DNA of 64,000 nucleotides from Lachnospiraceae bacterium (lineage in GTDB: Bacteria > Bacillota > Clostridia > Lachnospirales > Lachnospiraceae): contig AP025573.1 of the NCBI GenBank assembly GCA_022845895.1, positions 2,080,501-2,144,500 of the forward strand, read 5' to 3'. The notes under the pieces were generated by a model. That model saw only the letters and a program-made list of their open reading frames with translations, made no database searches and was not told the origin of the DNA. This document shows positions 1 to 9,163 of the stretch, in pieces; within the stretch, counting starts at the first letter, position 1; the number at the start of each line of letters is the position of its first letter. Made by a program: the position numbers and the translations under genes.

Positions 1-1112
1 TTTGTCATCCGGCCCTCTTCTATCGTATCTATCGTCGCCTTCTCAAGCTTGTCTGCAAACTCCATAAGCTCTTTGCTGCCGTCCAGCTCTCCGCGCTTTC
101 TGAGCGCGCCGGACCATGCAAAGATGGTGGCTACGGAGTTCGTGGACGTCTCTTCCCCTTTCAGGTGCTTATAGTAATGTCTCTGCACGGTGCCGTGGGC
201 CGCCTCGTACTCATAGTATCCTTCCGGGGAAACGAGCACAGAGGTCATCATCGCAAGAGACCCAAAGGCAGAGGATATCATGTCGCTCATCACATCTCCG
301 TCGTAGTTCTTGCACGCCCAGATATAGCCGCCCTCTGACTTCATGACACGGGCAACCGCATCGTCGATAAGCGTGTAGAAATAGGTGATGCCCGCCTCTT
401 TGAACTTATCCTCATACTCTTCTTCAAAGATTTCCTGGAAAATATCCTTGAATGTGTGGTCATACTTCTTGGAAATCGTATCTTTCGTGGCAAACCAGAG
501 GTCCTGCCCGATATCCAGTGCGTAATTGAAGCAGCTGCGCGCGAAGCTCTCTATCGATCCATTGATATTGTGCATCCCCTGAACGATGCCGGCCTCATCA
601 AAATTATGTACCAGCTCCCGGCTCTCACTGCCGTCATCTGCCGTATAGACGAGCTCTACTTTCCCTCCGCCCGGAATCTTCATCTCAGCACCTTTGTATA
701 CGTCACCGTAGGCGTGCCTCGCAATCGTAATCGGCTTCTTCCAGTTCTTCACACATGGCTCAATCCCTTTGACTACGATAGGCGCCCTAAATACCGTCCC
801 GTCAAGGATAGCGCGGATCGTCCCGTTGGGGCTCTTCCACATCTCCTTTAAGTCGTATTCCTCCATACGGGCGGCATTCGGTGTGATGGTCGCACACTTT
901 ACGGCCACTTTATACTTCTTCGTCGCGTTTGCAGAGTCTACCGTCACCTGGTCATCGGTTGCATTTCTGTGCTCAAGCCCGAGATCATAATATTCCGTGT
1001 TCAATTCGACAAAGGGCTCCAGCAGATTCTCTTTTATCATCTGCCAGAGGATTCTTGTCATCTCGTCACCGTCCATCTCCACGATTGGTGTTGCCATCTT
1101 GATTTTTGCCAT
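1..1112 (-). CDS. icd: NADP-dependent isocitrate dehydrogenase, 3' part missing
   Basis: Oxidatively decarboxylates isocitrate to 2-oxoglutarate with NADP in the cytoplasm, supplying glutamate carbon. The reading frame is open to the window edge; about 370 codons are visible of the roughly 400 usual in the dimeric, eukaryote-like class. The N terminus reads [20 protein letters not shown], the family signature, and downstream the frame carries the substrate loop with [10 protein letters not shown], the ISKKYDHTF stretch and [11 protein letters not shown], which holds metal-binding aspartates. The ATG at 1112 is preceded by an AGGAG-type site. It is the last visible gene of the citrate synthase / GntR / icd operon, 24 bp after the regulator, which fits a partial TCA pathway from acetyl-CoA to 2-oxoglutarate. 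Function is secure; only the C terminus is unseen. Confidence 0.95.
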   Translation of the reverse strand, partial: MAKIKMATPIVEMDGDEMTRILWQMIKENLLEPFVELNTEYYDLGLEHRNATDDQVTVDSANATKKYKVAVKCATITPNAARMEEYDLKEMWKSPNGTIRAILDGTVFRAPIVVKGIEPCVKNWKKPITIARHAYGDVYKGAEMKIPGGGKVELVYTADDGSESRELVHNFDEAGIVQGMHNINGSIESFARSCFNYALDIGQDLWFATKDTISKKYDHTFKDIFQEIFEEEYEDKFKEAGITYFYTLIDDAVARVMKSEGGYIWACKNYDGDVMSDMISSAFGSLAMMTSVLVSPEGYYEYEAAHGTVQRHYYKHLKGEETSTNSVATIFAWSGALRKRGELDGSKELMEFADKLEKATIDTIEEGRMT

Positions 1113-1136
1113 TTTTCTGTAACTCTCCTTTTCTTT

Positions 1137-1790
1137 TTACTCCTCTATGTGAAGGTTCTCCATCACCTTCATAATATGTTCGTTGGCGAGCCGCTCCGCC
1201 CTGTCGGCATCTTTCTGCTTGATCGCTTCCAGTATGGCCCGGTGCTCCTCGATGGACTTTTCCGCCCGCTCCTTCGCACCTACGGACATCGTTCTCGCCA
1301 TCTGTACATATTTATGAAAATCAGATAATACATGTTCCAGTATACGACTATCTGACGCTTCATACAAGACTTTATGAAACTTTCCATCCAGTTCGCTCAC
1401 CTGTTCCGCCTGCTCGTTTCCCTTCTTCCTCAGATGGTATTCGGACAGCAGTATGATCTCCTCCAGCTCTTCAATCTGCTTCTCTGCAATATGCTCCGTC
1501 GCCCAATGAGCACAGAGCCCTTCCAGCATCGAGCGAATCTTATAGATGTCATGCACGTCCTTCTGCGTAATGCCGGTTACATAAGCACCTCTGTTCGGCA
1601 CTATCGTGACAAGCCCCTCAAGCTCCAGCTGGCGCAGCGCCTCCCTGACCGGAGTTCTGCTGACACCCAGCGTCTCTCCTATCGTGATTTCCCTCAGCTC
1701 ATCATGTTCTTTATATACCCCGGAGAGGATATCCTCCCTCAGCTTCTGGAAAACCTTTCCCCGCAGAGAACGGTCCTGATACTCTTCCAT
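1137..1790 (-). CDS. GntR-family transcriptional regulator (FadR/FCD subfamily)
   Basis: Cytoplasmic DNA-binding regulator of 217 residues. A winged helix at about residues 8-75 contains VSRTPVREALRQLELEGLV, the classic GntR recognition region, and an all-helical FCD ligand-binding domain follows from about residue 80 to 205. It lies between the citrate synthase gene (23 bp upstream) and icd (24 bp downstream), so it is probably cotranscribed with both. The only strong operator candidate nearby is the perfect palindrome at 3262-3287, whose core TTGTATACAA fits the TNGTNNNACNA-type site of this subfamily (here with a two-base centre). I infer that it represses its own operon in response to a carboxylic acid such as citrate or 2-oxoglutarate; the ligand cannot be read from sequence. 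Confidence 0.9.
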   Translation of the reverse strand: MEEYQDRSLRGKVFQKLREDILSGVYKEHDELREITIGETLGVSRTPVREALRQLELEGLVTIVPNRGAYVTGITQKDVHDIYKIRSMLEGLCAHWATEHIAEKQIEELEEIILLSEYHLRKKGNEQAEQVSELDGKFHKVLYEASDSRILEHVLSDFHKYVQMARTMSVGAKERAEKSIEEHRAILEAIKQKDADRAERLANEHIMKVMENLHIEE

Positions 1791-1813
1791 TGCTTCTCCT
1801 TACCCCCAATCAA

Positions 1814-3205
1814 TTATTTAAGGCGGATGCCAAGCTGTTCACAGGTACTGTCAATGACACTTGTGAGCTCCTCGTCCGTCAGCACAGTGACACGTCCGTC
1901 TTCATACTCTTTGTCGACCCAGGCTTTTACCATCGCCACCAGCTCTGAACCCTTATCCACCTGTTCATCTTCCCGCAGACGGTAGTATGTATTGATCCAG
2001 TGGGCGATGCCCGCCAGGCCGGAAGTGTTGGATACCGCTACAAGCGCAGGCCGCTTTAAAAACTTCTCCGTATCAAATATATTATAAATCTCTTCATTTT
2101 TCAATAGCCCGTCTGCATGGATGCCGGCCCTTGTCACATTAAAGTTCTTTCCGACAAATGGAGTTCTGGACGGAACCCTGTAGCCGATTTCCTTCTCATA
2201 ATAGTCCGCAAGCTCTGTAATCGCTGTCGTATCCATGCCGTCTAGCGTCCCCCTGATCTGGGCGTACTCAAATACCATCGCCTCAAGCGGAGTATTGCCG
2301 GTCCTCTCCCCGATTCCAAACAAGGAGCAGTTTACCCCGCTGGCCCCATACAGCCACGCAGTCGTCGAATTGCTTACGGCTTTATAGAAATCGTTGTGTC
2401 CATGGAATTCGATCAGGCTGCTCGGAACTCCGGCATGGACACGCAGCCCATAGATAATGCCCGGTATCGAACGGGGAATCACTGCACCGGGGTAATTCAC
2501 GCCATACCCCATCGTATCACACACACGTATCTTTATCGGTATCTTATACTCCTCCATCAGATGCATCAGCTCAAGGCAGAACGGAATGACGAAACCATAG
2601 ATATCCGACCTTGTTATATCTTCCAGATGGCATCTTGGGCGGATTCCCGTCTCCAGGCATTCACGTATTACAGAAAGATAATGCTCCATCGCCTCGCGTC
2701 TTGTCATCTTCAGCTTGTAAAATATATGATAGTCCGAACAGCTCACAAGGATCCCTGTCTCTTTTAGGCCAATCTCCTTGACAAGCTCAAAGTCCTTCCT
2801 GCTCGCCCGTATCCAGCTCGTCACTTCCGGGAACTCATATCCCCGCTCGAGGCATCTGTATACCGCGTCTCTGTCTTTGCCGCTGTATAAGAAGAATTCG
2901 CACTGCCTTATCTTCCCTTTTGGCCCTCCGATTCTGTGGAAATAATCGAACATGGTCACTATCTGTTCCGTACTGTAAGGAGCCCTGGACTGCTGTCCGT
3001 CCCGGAAGGTCGTATCTGTAATCCATATCTCATCCGGCATGCTGTGCGGCACGATACGGTCATTAAATGCAATCTTCGGTATCTCGTCATAGTGGAACAA
3101 GTTGCGGAACACGTTGGGCTTCTCCACATCCACAAGCGGATACATATGCTCCTCCAGCTGCAATAGATTCGTATGTTTATCAAGATACACTTTCCTGTCT
3201 TCCAT
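1814..3205 (-). CDS. Probable Re-citrate synthase (isopropylmalate/homocitrate synthase family)
   Basis: A 463-residue HMGL-like TIM-barrel acyltransferase that condenses acetyl-CoA with a 2-oxo acid. The catalytic signature DTTFRDGQQ is at about residues 64-72 and the metal-binding HGHND motif near residue 270. No typical Si-citrate synthase is visible, and this gene is in one operon with icd. In anaerobic Clostridia this combination marks the Re-face citrate synthase that starts glutamate synthesis. Homocitrate synthase and isopropylmalate synthase are close relatives, but the context favours citrate and there is no C-terminal leucine-feedback domain of LeuA type. Three ATGs occur in tandem (3211, 3208, 3205); the third is best placed after AAGGAG. 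The promoter and operator lie at 3262-3297. Confidence 0.8.
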   Translation of the reverse strand: MEDRKVYLDKHTNLLQLEEHMYPLVDVEKPNVFRNLFHYDEIPKIAFNDRIVPHSMPDEIWITDTTFRDGQQSRAPYSTEQIVTMFDYFHRIGGPKGKIRQCEFFLYSGKDRDAVYRCLERGYEFPEVTSWIRASRKDFELVKEIGLKETGILVSCSDYHIFYKLKMTRREAMEHYLSVIRECLETGIRPRCHLEDITRSDIYGFVIPFCLELMHLMEEYKIPIKIRVCDTMGYGVNYPGAVIPRSIPGIIYGLRVHAGVPSSLIEFHGHNDFYKAVSNSTTAWLYGASGVNCSLFGIGERTGNTPLEAMVFEYAQIRGTLDGMDTTAITELADYYEKEIGYRVPSRTPFVGKNFNVTRAGIHADGLLKNEEIYNIFDTEKFLKRPALVAVSNTSGLAGIAHWINTYYRLREDEQVDKGSELVAMVKAWVDKEYEDGRVTVLTDEELTSVIDSTCEQLGIRLK

Positions 3206-3261
3206 CATCATCTCTCCTTTATATCAAATAGTACGGCACTTTAGCATGGTACCGTCTCAAT

Positions 3262-3297
3262 ATGTATAATTGTATACAATTATACATTCCGTGTCAA
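3262..3297 (-). promoter_or_regulatory. Citrate synthase operon promoter covered by a 26-bp palindromic GntR-type operator
   Basis: On the minus strand there is TTGACA at 3297-3292, a 17-bp spacer and TACAAT at 3274-3269. Positions 3262-3287 are a perfect 26-bp palindrome with core TTGTATACAA, covering part of the spacer and the whole -10. That core fits the FadR-subfamily consensus, and a regulator of that subfamily is the second gene of the operon. Repression by blocking RNA polymerase is the natural reading. Confidence 0.8.
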
Positions 3298-3300
3298 GAC

Positions 3301-3368
3301 AAAAAAAGAAGCAGGCTCTTACGCCGCCTGATTCCGTCATCGATACACTCCTGCGGCTAAGGGCCTGC
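3301..3368 (-). terminator. Rho-independent terminator of the kdpDE operon
   Basis: Just after the kdpE stop, arms at 3353-3368 and 3311-3327 pair (GCAGGCCCTTA against TAAGAGCCTGC, then GCCGC against GCGGC), followed on the minus strand by TTC and seven T. It separates the kdp genes from the citrate synthase operon, which reads away on the same strand. Confidence 0.8.
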
Positions 3369-3372
3369 CCCT

Positions 3373-4083
3373 TCAGTTCAGTCTGACCATCCGGTATCCG
3401 ATACCGATGTGTGTCTGGATACATTGTGGCTGGCCGCTGTCCTTTTCAATTTTTTTTCGGAGGGAAGCCATATATACACGAAGCGACGACATATCGCTTT
3501 CAATCGCATTGACCCACACCTTATCCAGAATAAACTGATACGTCAACACCTTGCCTACATTCTGGGCCAGCAGGCAGAGAAGGCTGTATTCCAGCGGCAT
3601 CAGATGAATCTCCTGCTCACCTACATACACGGTTCCCGCCCCATAGTCGATGGTCAGGCTGCCATTGTGAAATACGCTCGCCTCACTGTCCCCCTTTTGG
3701 GTAAGATACTGTATCCGCCTAAGGGTAGAGCGCAGCCTGGCAAGGAGCTCCTCCACACTGAAAGGCTTGGTAAGATAGTCATCCGCCCCGGCGTCAAGTG
3801 CATCTACCTTGTCTTTATCATCGCTTCTTGCACTGATTACTATGATGGGGGCGACAGACCATGTGCGTATCTTCCTGATTACATCCACACCGTCCATGTC
3901 CGGCAGCCCCAGATCCATAAGGATGATATCAGGATTTCCGGAAGCTGCGGACATAACCGCCTGGCCGCCGTTGACGGATGTCATATATTTATAATTTTGA
4001 GACTCCAGCGTCGTGGTAATCAGATTTCTGACCGGCGCGTCGTCTTCTACCACAAGAACATAAGGTTTACCGTTTGCTGTCAT
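3373..4083 (-). CDS. kdpE: KdpE response regulator
   Basis: OmpR-family response regulator of 236 residues that activates the kdp potassium-uptake genes when phosphorylated by KdpD. The receiver domain has acidic residues at 13-15 (VVEDD), the phosphoacceptor Asp57 in LMDLGLPDMDG and Lys106 in YLTKPFS. A winged-helix DNA-binding domain occupies about residues 135-236. It overlaps kdpD by four bases (ATGA), so translation is coupled. It is the last gene of the TPR-kdpD-kdpE operon. Likely targets are the matching TTTAA box pairs at 7314-7362 and 22753-22799. The assignment rests on the partner kinase and on sequence. Confidence 0.95.
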   Translation of the reverse strand: MTANGKPYVLVVEDDAPVRNLITTTLESQNYKYMTSVNGGQAVMSAASGNPDIILMDLGLPDMDGVDVIRKIRTWSVAPIIVISARSDDKDKVDALDAGADDYLTKPFSVEELLARLRSTLRRIQYLTQKGDSEASVFHNGSLTIDYGAGTVYVGEQEIHLMPLEYSLLCLLAQNVGKVLTYQFILDKVWVNAIESDMSSLRVYMASLRKKIEKDSGQPQCIQTHIGIGYRMVRLN

Positions 4084-6770
4084 AATATTACATCCTCCAC
4101 TTCAAGTTCGAATCTGAAAATGGTGCCCTTCGGGACGTTGTCGAATACTTTTATCTCTCCGCCATGGGCATTGATAACCGCCTGGCAGAGCGTAAGTCCC
4201 AGCCCCATTCCACGTCTGCCGTCCGCTACCGTATTGCGGGTCGTATAAAACATCTGGAACAGCTTTGGCTTCTCACTGTCCACAATGCCCGGCCCGTTGT
4301 CGGAGACAGAGACGGCAGCCCTGTTTCCGATACGCTTCGCCTTTATCACTATCTCAGAATGCGGCGGCGTATATTTGACCGCATTGTCTATAAGATTGAT
4401 AATCACCTGTATCATAAGCTTCACGTCCATCCGTGCCATCAAAATTTCATCACACTCCACCCGGATATTCTGGTCTCTCCCCCTGCGGTTCACATGCCTG
4501 AGCGCTTCTGTAATGACATCTTCCACAATCTCTCCCTGTATGTTCAGTTTCATGGAACCGTTCTCGATTCTTGTGACCGACAGAAGATTTTCAACGAGAT
4601 TGATGAGCCAGATAGAGTCGTCATATATGTCCTTATAGATAGCCTTTCTCTGCAAAGAGCCAAGCTGGCCGTCATTTCCCATGAGCGTCTCTGCATTGCC
4701 TGAAATGCTCGTAAGAGGGGTCCGCAGATCATGTGATATGGAGCGAAGCAGATTAGCCCTCAGCTGTTCTTTCTGAAGCTTCATGTCTGCCTCTTTCCTC
4801 TCAATGATCAATTCTTCTTTTTCCAGGGCAAATGCACTTTCATTTAAGATTGCACCCATGATACCCTCCTCAAACGCCAAGATGTCCCTGTGGTCCATAT
4901 CGATTGCGACGACAGCAAATACTTTATCCGTGCTGCGTACCGCCATGCACAGGCAACGGGCACCCGGGAACGTCTGTGTGGAGAAGCCGGCGTGTTTATT
5001 ATTCCGGTACGTCCACTGAGCTACTGCCAGTTCCGAATCGTCCAGCGTGTCACCGGCTTCCTCATCTGCCTTGCAGACGACCGGACGGCTGCTTTTCCCA
5101 GGTTTTCCAAGATAGAAGTAGACGTTGCGCTCCAGCAGCATATTCAGCTGTTGTGCTGTCCGCTCAGCGATGTTTTCGAGGGAGCCTGCGTCCTGAAGCT
5201 TACGGCTTGTCTCCAGAAGTATCTCGGTACGGTATGCTTTCTTCGCATTCTGCCGTGCATAATCCTTTACCTTTTTCGTCAGCGCCGAACTGATGACAGC
5301 GGTTATGAACATGACACAGAAAGTGATGAGATAGCCGGGGTCATTTACCTGCAACGTCTTGTAGGGCTCCGTGAAGAAAAAGTTGAATATGAGAATGCTC
5401 ATCACGCTTGCGATGATTCCCCATATCTGCCGGCTTGTGAATACGGCAGACATGAGGACGCTTATCATATACACCATCACGATATTGGCCGCGCTGAATC
5501 CAAAGAAACGGTTCAGCAAAAATGCAATCCCCGTTGAGCATAAGAGGCTCAGCGCACAAATCCCCGCGTCTGTCCATATCTTTTTCTGCTGGACATCCGG
5601 TTGTCTCCTTCTTCTCACCGATCTGTACTTCCTGTCATAAGCATCCGGAATCAGGAAGATCTCCAGAGACGGGGCGAGCCTGCTCAATTGTTCTGAAAAG
5701 CTGTCTTTTATAAACAGAAGCCTTCGTTTTGTGTAGGTCCTGCCAAGCACAATCTTCGTGACACGGGCAACTTTCGCATAAGCCGCAATCTCTTCCACGA
5801 TATCGCTTCCATACGAGGTTACGACCTTTGCACCGAGCTGTTCTGCCAGCCGGGTATTCTCATTCAGCCGCCGGATATCCTCCCTCGGCATATCAGATGC
5901 TTCCGGCGTCTCTACATAGAGTGCCGTAAATCTGCCATGGAAAGCCGCGGCCATCCTGGACGCCTGACGAATCACCGTGCTATTGGAAGGTGACGGGGAC
6001 AGGCAGATAAGGATGTGCTCTGCTGTCTCGCTCTTGGCATGAGCCATCTCCTCCTGGGCAAGGTTCACGCGGTCTGCCATTCTCCGCAGCGCAATTTCTC
6101 TCAGGGAGATGAGATTATCCTTGGTGAAAAAATTGTACATCGCCCTGTTTGCCTGACTCTCGCTGTATATCCTGCCCTCCTTCATCCGCTCCAGGAGCTC
6201 CTCCGGCTCTATATCAACCAGCTCTACCTGTTCCGCTTTGTCGAACACAGAATCCGGGATACGTTCTCTTACGGTAATACCGGTAATACCAGCGATGGAA
6301 TCATTCAGACTCTCTAAATGCTGTACATTGACCGTCGTATAGACATTGATGCCTGCCTGAAGCAGCTCTTTGATATCCTGGTACCGCTTTTCATGGCGGC
6401 ATCCTGCCGCGTTCGTATGCGCAAGCTCATCTACAAGAATCAGTTCAGGCTTTCGTTCCAGCGCCGCTTCCAGATTGAATTCTTCCAGCACCAGATTACG
6501 ATACTTCACTTCTTTAATCGCCAGCATTTCCAGCCCTTGTGTCAGAGCCATCGTCTCCGGCCTCGTATGAGGTTCGATATAGCCTGCCACCACATCTATT
6601 CCTGATTCTTTCGCATTATGCGCAGACTGCAGCATGGCATAGGTCTTCCCTATGCCTGCTGCATATCCAAAAAATATCTTCAGCTTTCCACGTCTGCGCT
6701 GTTCCTTTTCGCTTTCCAGAATCTGCTTCAAAAACAAATCCGGGTCTCTTTTATATTCTTCTGATTCCAT
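4080..6770 (-). CDS. kdpD: KdpD sensor histidine kinase, full length
   Basis: Membrane potassium/osmotic sensor kinase that phosphorylates KdpE; 896 residues, the normal length. In order: KdpD domain (about 30-240) with Walker A GYAAGIGKT and Walker B LILVDELAHTN; a universal-stress-protein domain (about 245-370); four membrane segments of the DUF4118 type (about 395-500); a GAF domain (about 520-650); a histidine kinase with SISHDLRTP (His near 680), LIDNAVKY and GMGLGL. The stress-protein domain has SPS, then exactly 20 residues, then FTALY, matching the SxS-X20-FTAxY motif linked to c-di-AMP binding in staphylococcal KdpD. Possible starts are GTG 6779, ATG 6773 and ATG 6770; AGGTG at 6781-6777 is best spaced for 6770. 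The transporter genes are not adjacent but lie at 15.8-22.7 kb. Confidence 0.95.
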   Translation of the reverse strand: MESEEYKRDPDLFLKQILESEKEQRRRGKLKIFFGYAAGIGKTYAMLQSAHNAKESGIDVVAGYIEPHTRPETMALTQGLEMLAIKEVKYRNLVLEEFNLEAALERKPELILVDELAHTNAAGCRHEKRYQDIKELLQAGINVYTTVNVQHLESLNDSIAGITGITVRERIPDSVFDKAEQVELVDIEPEELLERMKEGRIYSESQANRAMYNFFTKDNLISLREIALRRMADRVNLAQEEMAHAKSETAEHILICLSPSPSNSTVIRQASRMAAAFHGRFTALYVETPEASDMPREDIRRLNENTRLAEQLGAKVVTSYGSDIVEEIAAYAKVARVTKIVLGRTYTKRRLLFIKDSFSEQLSRLAPSLEIFLIPDAYDRKYRSVRRRRQPDVQQKKIWTDAGICALSLLCSTGIAFLLNRFFGFSAANIVMVYMISVLMSAVFTSRQIWGIIASVMSILIFNFFFTEPYKTLQVNDPGYLITFCVMFITAVISSALTKKVKDYARQNAKKAYRTEILLETSRKLQDAGSLENIAERTAQQLNMLLERNVYFYLGKPGKSSRPVVCKADEEAGDTLDDSELAVAQWTYRNNKHAGFSTQTFPGARCLCMAVRSTDKVFAVVAIDMDHRDILAFEEGIMGAILNESAFALEKEELIIERKEADMKLQKEQLRANLLRSISHDLRTPLTSISGNAETLMGNDGQLGSLQRKAIYKDIYDDSIWLINLVENLLSVTRIENGSMKLNIQGEIVEDVITEALRHVNRRGRDQNIRVECDEILMARMDVKLMIQVIINLIDNAVKYTPPHSEIVIKAKRIGNRAAVSVSDNGPGIVDSEKPKLFQMFYTTRNTVADGRRGMGLGLTLCQAVINAHGGEIKVFDNVPKGTIFRFELEVEDVIL

Positions 6771-6830
6771 CATTTTCACCTGCGTATATCTTACTTCATA
6801 ATTCCATAACGCGCAAGATTTTTTAGGTTT

Positions 6831-7259
6831 CTAAGCCATGCCTGCTTTTTTCGGATGCACCATCAGCAGGCTCCTCAGGAAAAAACCCGTCTTTTGGATG
6901 ATTCCCGGTTCCGGCTTTGGCATACAGTCTTCCATCGTATAGGCGGGCTCTACCTCTCCTTTCCTGTCATACATCGAATAGGCATCCATATTACGGTTCG
7001 CCGGAACAAAGGTAGAATCCAGCGACCATGCGGCGCGAAAATGCTTCATGGCCTCAGGGTGCTTCCCCTGGCTTTCCAGCACAATTCCCATCAGGTTGTG
7101 CGGAACAGCACTGTCGGGATACAGCTCCATATATTTTGGAATCTGCTCCATACAGGCCGCCCAGTCATTCTTCTCAACATATTCCTTTATCATACTGCAC
7201 AGACTGCCCAAATCCTGCTCTTCCCTGCTGATCTGGCCTTTTTCTCTGCTCTTCATCAT
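6831..7259 (-). CDS. Small TPR-like protein, first gene of the kdpDE operon
   Basis: A 142-residue soluble protein with no signal peptide or membrane segment. Residues about 32-100 look like two tetratricopeptide helix pairs, with typical spacing in PHNLMGIVLESQGKHPEAM and HFRAAWSLD. The N terminus is charged, and the tail is proline-rich then basic. It starts 51-60 bp upstream of kdpD and directly follows the promoter with TTTAA boxes, so it is the leading gene of the kdp sensor operon (start 7259, AGGAGG six bases before the ATG). I know of no classical Kdp component of this type. A protein-protein adaptor for KdpD or KdpE is possible but is inference only. Confidence 0.75.
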   Translation of the reverse strand: MMKSREKGQISREEQDLGSLCSMIKEYVEKNDWAACMEQIPKYMELYPDSAVPHNLMGIVLESQGKHPEAMKHFRAAWSLDSTFVPANRNMDAYSMYDRKGEVEPAYTMEDCMPKPEPGIIQKTGFFLRSLLMVHPKKAGMA

Positions 7260-7296
7260 TCCTTACCTCCTGGACTGTTACTTCTTAACTAAGTAA

Positions 7297-7362
7297 ATCA
7301 TAACAGCAGCCGGATAAAATAGGTGTTAAAGGAGAGGCCTGACGTATTAAAATAGTATTAAA
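7297..7362 (-). promoter_or_regulatory. Promoter of the TPR-kdpD-kdpE operon with paired TTTAA boxes
   Basis: On the minus strand TTTAAT boxes lie at 7362-7358 and 7351-7347 (11 bp apart). After 21 bp come TTTAAC (7330-7326) and TTTTAT (7319-7314). The -10 is TATGAT at 7302-7297 with only a weak -35 (CACCTA), as expected for an activator-dependent promoter. The same layout precedes kdpFABC: from TTTAACAC to the end of the -10 both promoters measure 35 bp. I infer KdpE binding sites. Confidence 0.65.
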
Positions 7363-7372
7363 GTAAAGATGC

Positions 7373-7410
7373 AAAAAAGATGCGAAGTCTGCATTCTTCG
7401 CATCTTTTTT
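7373..7410 (-). terminator. Terminator after the DUF1653 gene
   Basis: A nine-bp perfect stem GATGCGAAG / CTTCGCATC (7379-7387 and 7396-7404) with an eight-base loop, flanked by six A and six T. It ends the ilvA-side transcription unit just before the kdpDE promoter. The symmetry would allow it to work in both directions. Confidence 0.9.
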
Positions 7411-7430
7411 ACTTACAGCTTACTTGTTTC

Positions 7431-7904
7431 TTACCTTCCCCTCCTGTTTTCAAATCGTATCAAGGTCCTCAGATAATGCATCAGGTCTTCATAGCGCAGA
7501 TCCACGTCTTCGCTGTTCTCCACATAGTCCAGGCTCATGGCCGCCGCGCTTAAGAAGTCTCCTGTCATGTTCATCCTCTCCCGCTGCAGGAATTCAACCT
7601 TTTCCTCTTTCGTATCCAGATCCAGAAACTCCATAATCAGGTTCCGCTCCTGTCCACTGGAATCTACATCCTCTTCTTCCAGCTGGAAACGATACTCCTG
7701 CGCTGTGTCTGGATATTTCTCCCTGTCTACCCTGCTTATAAACTGCTCGATCGGTCTGGCATATACCGGGTGTTCCCCGCAGAGCCCCTCATAGATGACA
7801 AGCTGCTCGGCAGTTTCGGAATGGGTGGCTACCGCCAGAACCTGATACCGGTTCCCTTTAAAATGGCGGTAGCACTCTCCTTTCTGTGGAATGTGATGTT
7901 CCAT
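7431..7904 (-). CDS. DUF1653 domain protein
   Basis: Conserved protein of unknown function, 157 residues. The N-terminal 70 residues have the DUF1653 pattern: GECYRHFKGNRYQVLAVATH, a SETAEQLVIYEGL strand, then YARPIEQF. The rest is acidic and helical with no known motif. The ATG at 7904 is preferred to 7910 because AAGGGG is then eight bases away. It lies 18 bp after ilvA and ends at a strong terminator, so it is probably the last gene of the ftsY-ilvA unit. No enzymatic role can be assigned. Confidence 0.85.
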   Translation of the reverse strand: MEHHIPQKGECYRHFKGNRYQVLAVATHSETAEQLVIYEGLCGEHPVYARPIEQFISRVDREKYPDTAQEYRFQLEEEDVDSSGQERNLIMEFLDLDTKEEKVEFLQRERMNMTGDFLSAAAMSLDYVENSEDVDLRYEDLMHYLRTLIRFENRRGR

Positions 7905-7922
7905 ATGCATATCCCCTTTACA

Positions 7923-9137
7923 TCAATATAATTTTGCACCGATTTCTCTTGGACGGAATCCCTCATCTTCCAGCGCCTGCATAATCTCATGCTTATGCTC
8001 TGTGCCGAATGCCTCCATGGTGATACGCAGTTCCACCGCCGCGTTGCGGTTCGTACTCACGAACTGGTTGTGTTCCAGCTTGATTACGTTTCCCTGGGCA
8101 TCTGCTATCGTGGACGCGACGCGTACGAGTTCGCCCGGCTTATCCGGAAGGAGCACGGATACGGAGAAGATACGGTCTCTCTGTATCAGTCCATGCTGAA
8201 CGATAGAGGACATCGTAATCACGTCCATGTTGCCCCCGCTTAAGATTGCTACCGCTTTCTTTCCTTTTAAGTCCAGCTGTTTCAGAGCGGCTACAGTGAG
8301 CAGCCCGGAATTTTCCACGACCATCTTGTGATTCTCTACGAGATCAAGGAATACGCCTATCAGTTCATCATCTTCCACCGTAACTATCTGGTCGACATTC
8401 TCCTGCACATATGGGAATATCTTTTCGCCGACCCGTTTCACAGCCGTGCCGTCTGCTATCGTATTGGCACTTGGCAGCGTGACTGGAGCGCCTTCGGCGA
8501 GCGCCGCCGTCATGCTGGCTGCCTGCGCCGGTTCCACGCCGATGACCTTGATCTTAGGATTCAGCATCTTCGCGAGGGTAGATACCCCCGAGATCAGTCC
8601 GCCGCCTCCGATAGGAGCCAGTATGTAATCTACCGTGGGCAGCTCCTGAACGATTTCCATCGCGATGCTCCCCTGCCCGGTTGCGACGTCGAGGTCGTCA
8701 AACGGATGAACGAACGTATAACCGTTCTCTTCCGCCAGCTTTAGGGCATGGTCACACGCGTCATCGTATACGTCCCCGTGAAGGATTACGTCGGCACCGT
8801 AGCTCTTTGTACGGTTTACCTTGATGAGCGGGGTCACCGTCGGCATGACGATGGTCGCCTTACACCCATATTTCTGAGCCGCATAGGCCACCCCCTGGGC
8901 ATGGTTGCCTGCCGAGGCGGTGATAAGGCCCTTCCCGCGTTCCTCTTCTGACAGGGTACTGATCTTATAATAAGCACCTCTTACTTTATATGCACCTGTA
9001 TACTGCATATTCTCCGGCTTCAGATATATCTTTCCGCCGCTTGGCTGGCTCAGATATTCACTGTAGACCAGTTTGGTGGGATTGGTTACTTTCTTTACGA
9101 GCTCGCTTGCCTGCTCGAATTTCTCTAGTGTCATCAT
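7923..9137 (-). CDS. ilvA: Threonine ammonia-lyase (threonine dehydratase) with ACT domain
   Basis: PLP enzyme that deaminates threonine to 2-oxobutyrate; 404 residues. The PLP lysine is in YTGAYKVRGAYYK (about residue 50), the phosphate loop is SAGNHAQGVAYAA, and the glycine loop PIGGGGLISG is near residue 180. A single C-terminal ACT domain (about 325-404) follows. This is the short form often seen in Clostridia and described as catabolic (TdcB/IlvA2-like), rather than the roughly 510-residue biosynthetic form with two ACT domains. No other isoleucine gene is nearby; the neighbours are ftsY and the DUF1653 gene. Biosynthetic versus catabolic use is therefore open. Confidence 0.93.
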   Translation of the reverse strand: MMTLEKFEQASELVKKVTNPTKLVYSEYLSQPSGGKIYLKPENMQYTGAYKVRGAYYKISTLSEEERGKGLITASAGNHAQGVAYAAQKYGCKATIVMPTVTPLIKVNRTKSYGADVILHGDVYDDACDHALKLAEENGYTFVHPFDDLDVATGQGSIAMEIVQELPTVDYILAPIGGGGLISGVSTLAKMLNPKIKVIGVEPAQAASMTAALAEGAPVTLPSANTIADGTAVKRVGEKIFPYVQENVDQIVTVEDDELIGVFLDLVENHKMVVENSGLLTVAALKQLDLKGKKAVAILSGGNMDVITMSSIVQHGLIQRDRIFSVSVLLPDKPGELVRVASTIADAQGNVIKLEHNQFVSTNRNAAVELRITMEAFGTEHKHEIMQALEDEGFRPREIGAKLY

Positions 9138-9163
9138 ACGAATGCCTCCCTTTTTTCTCGTAT

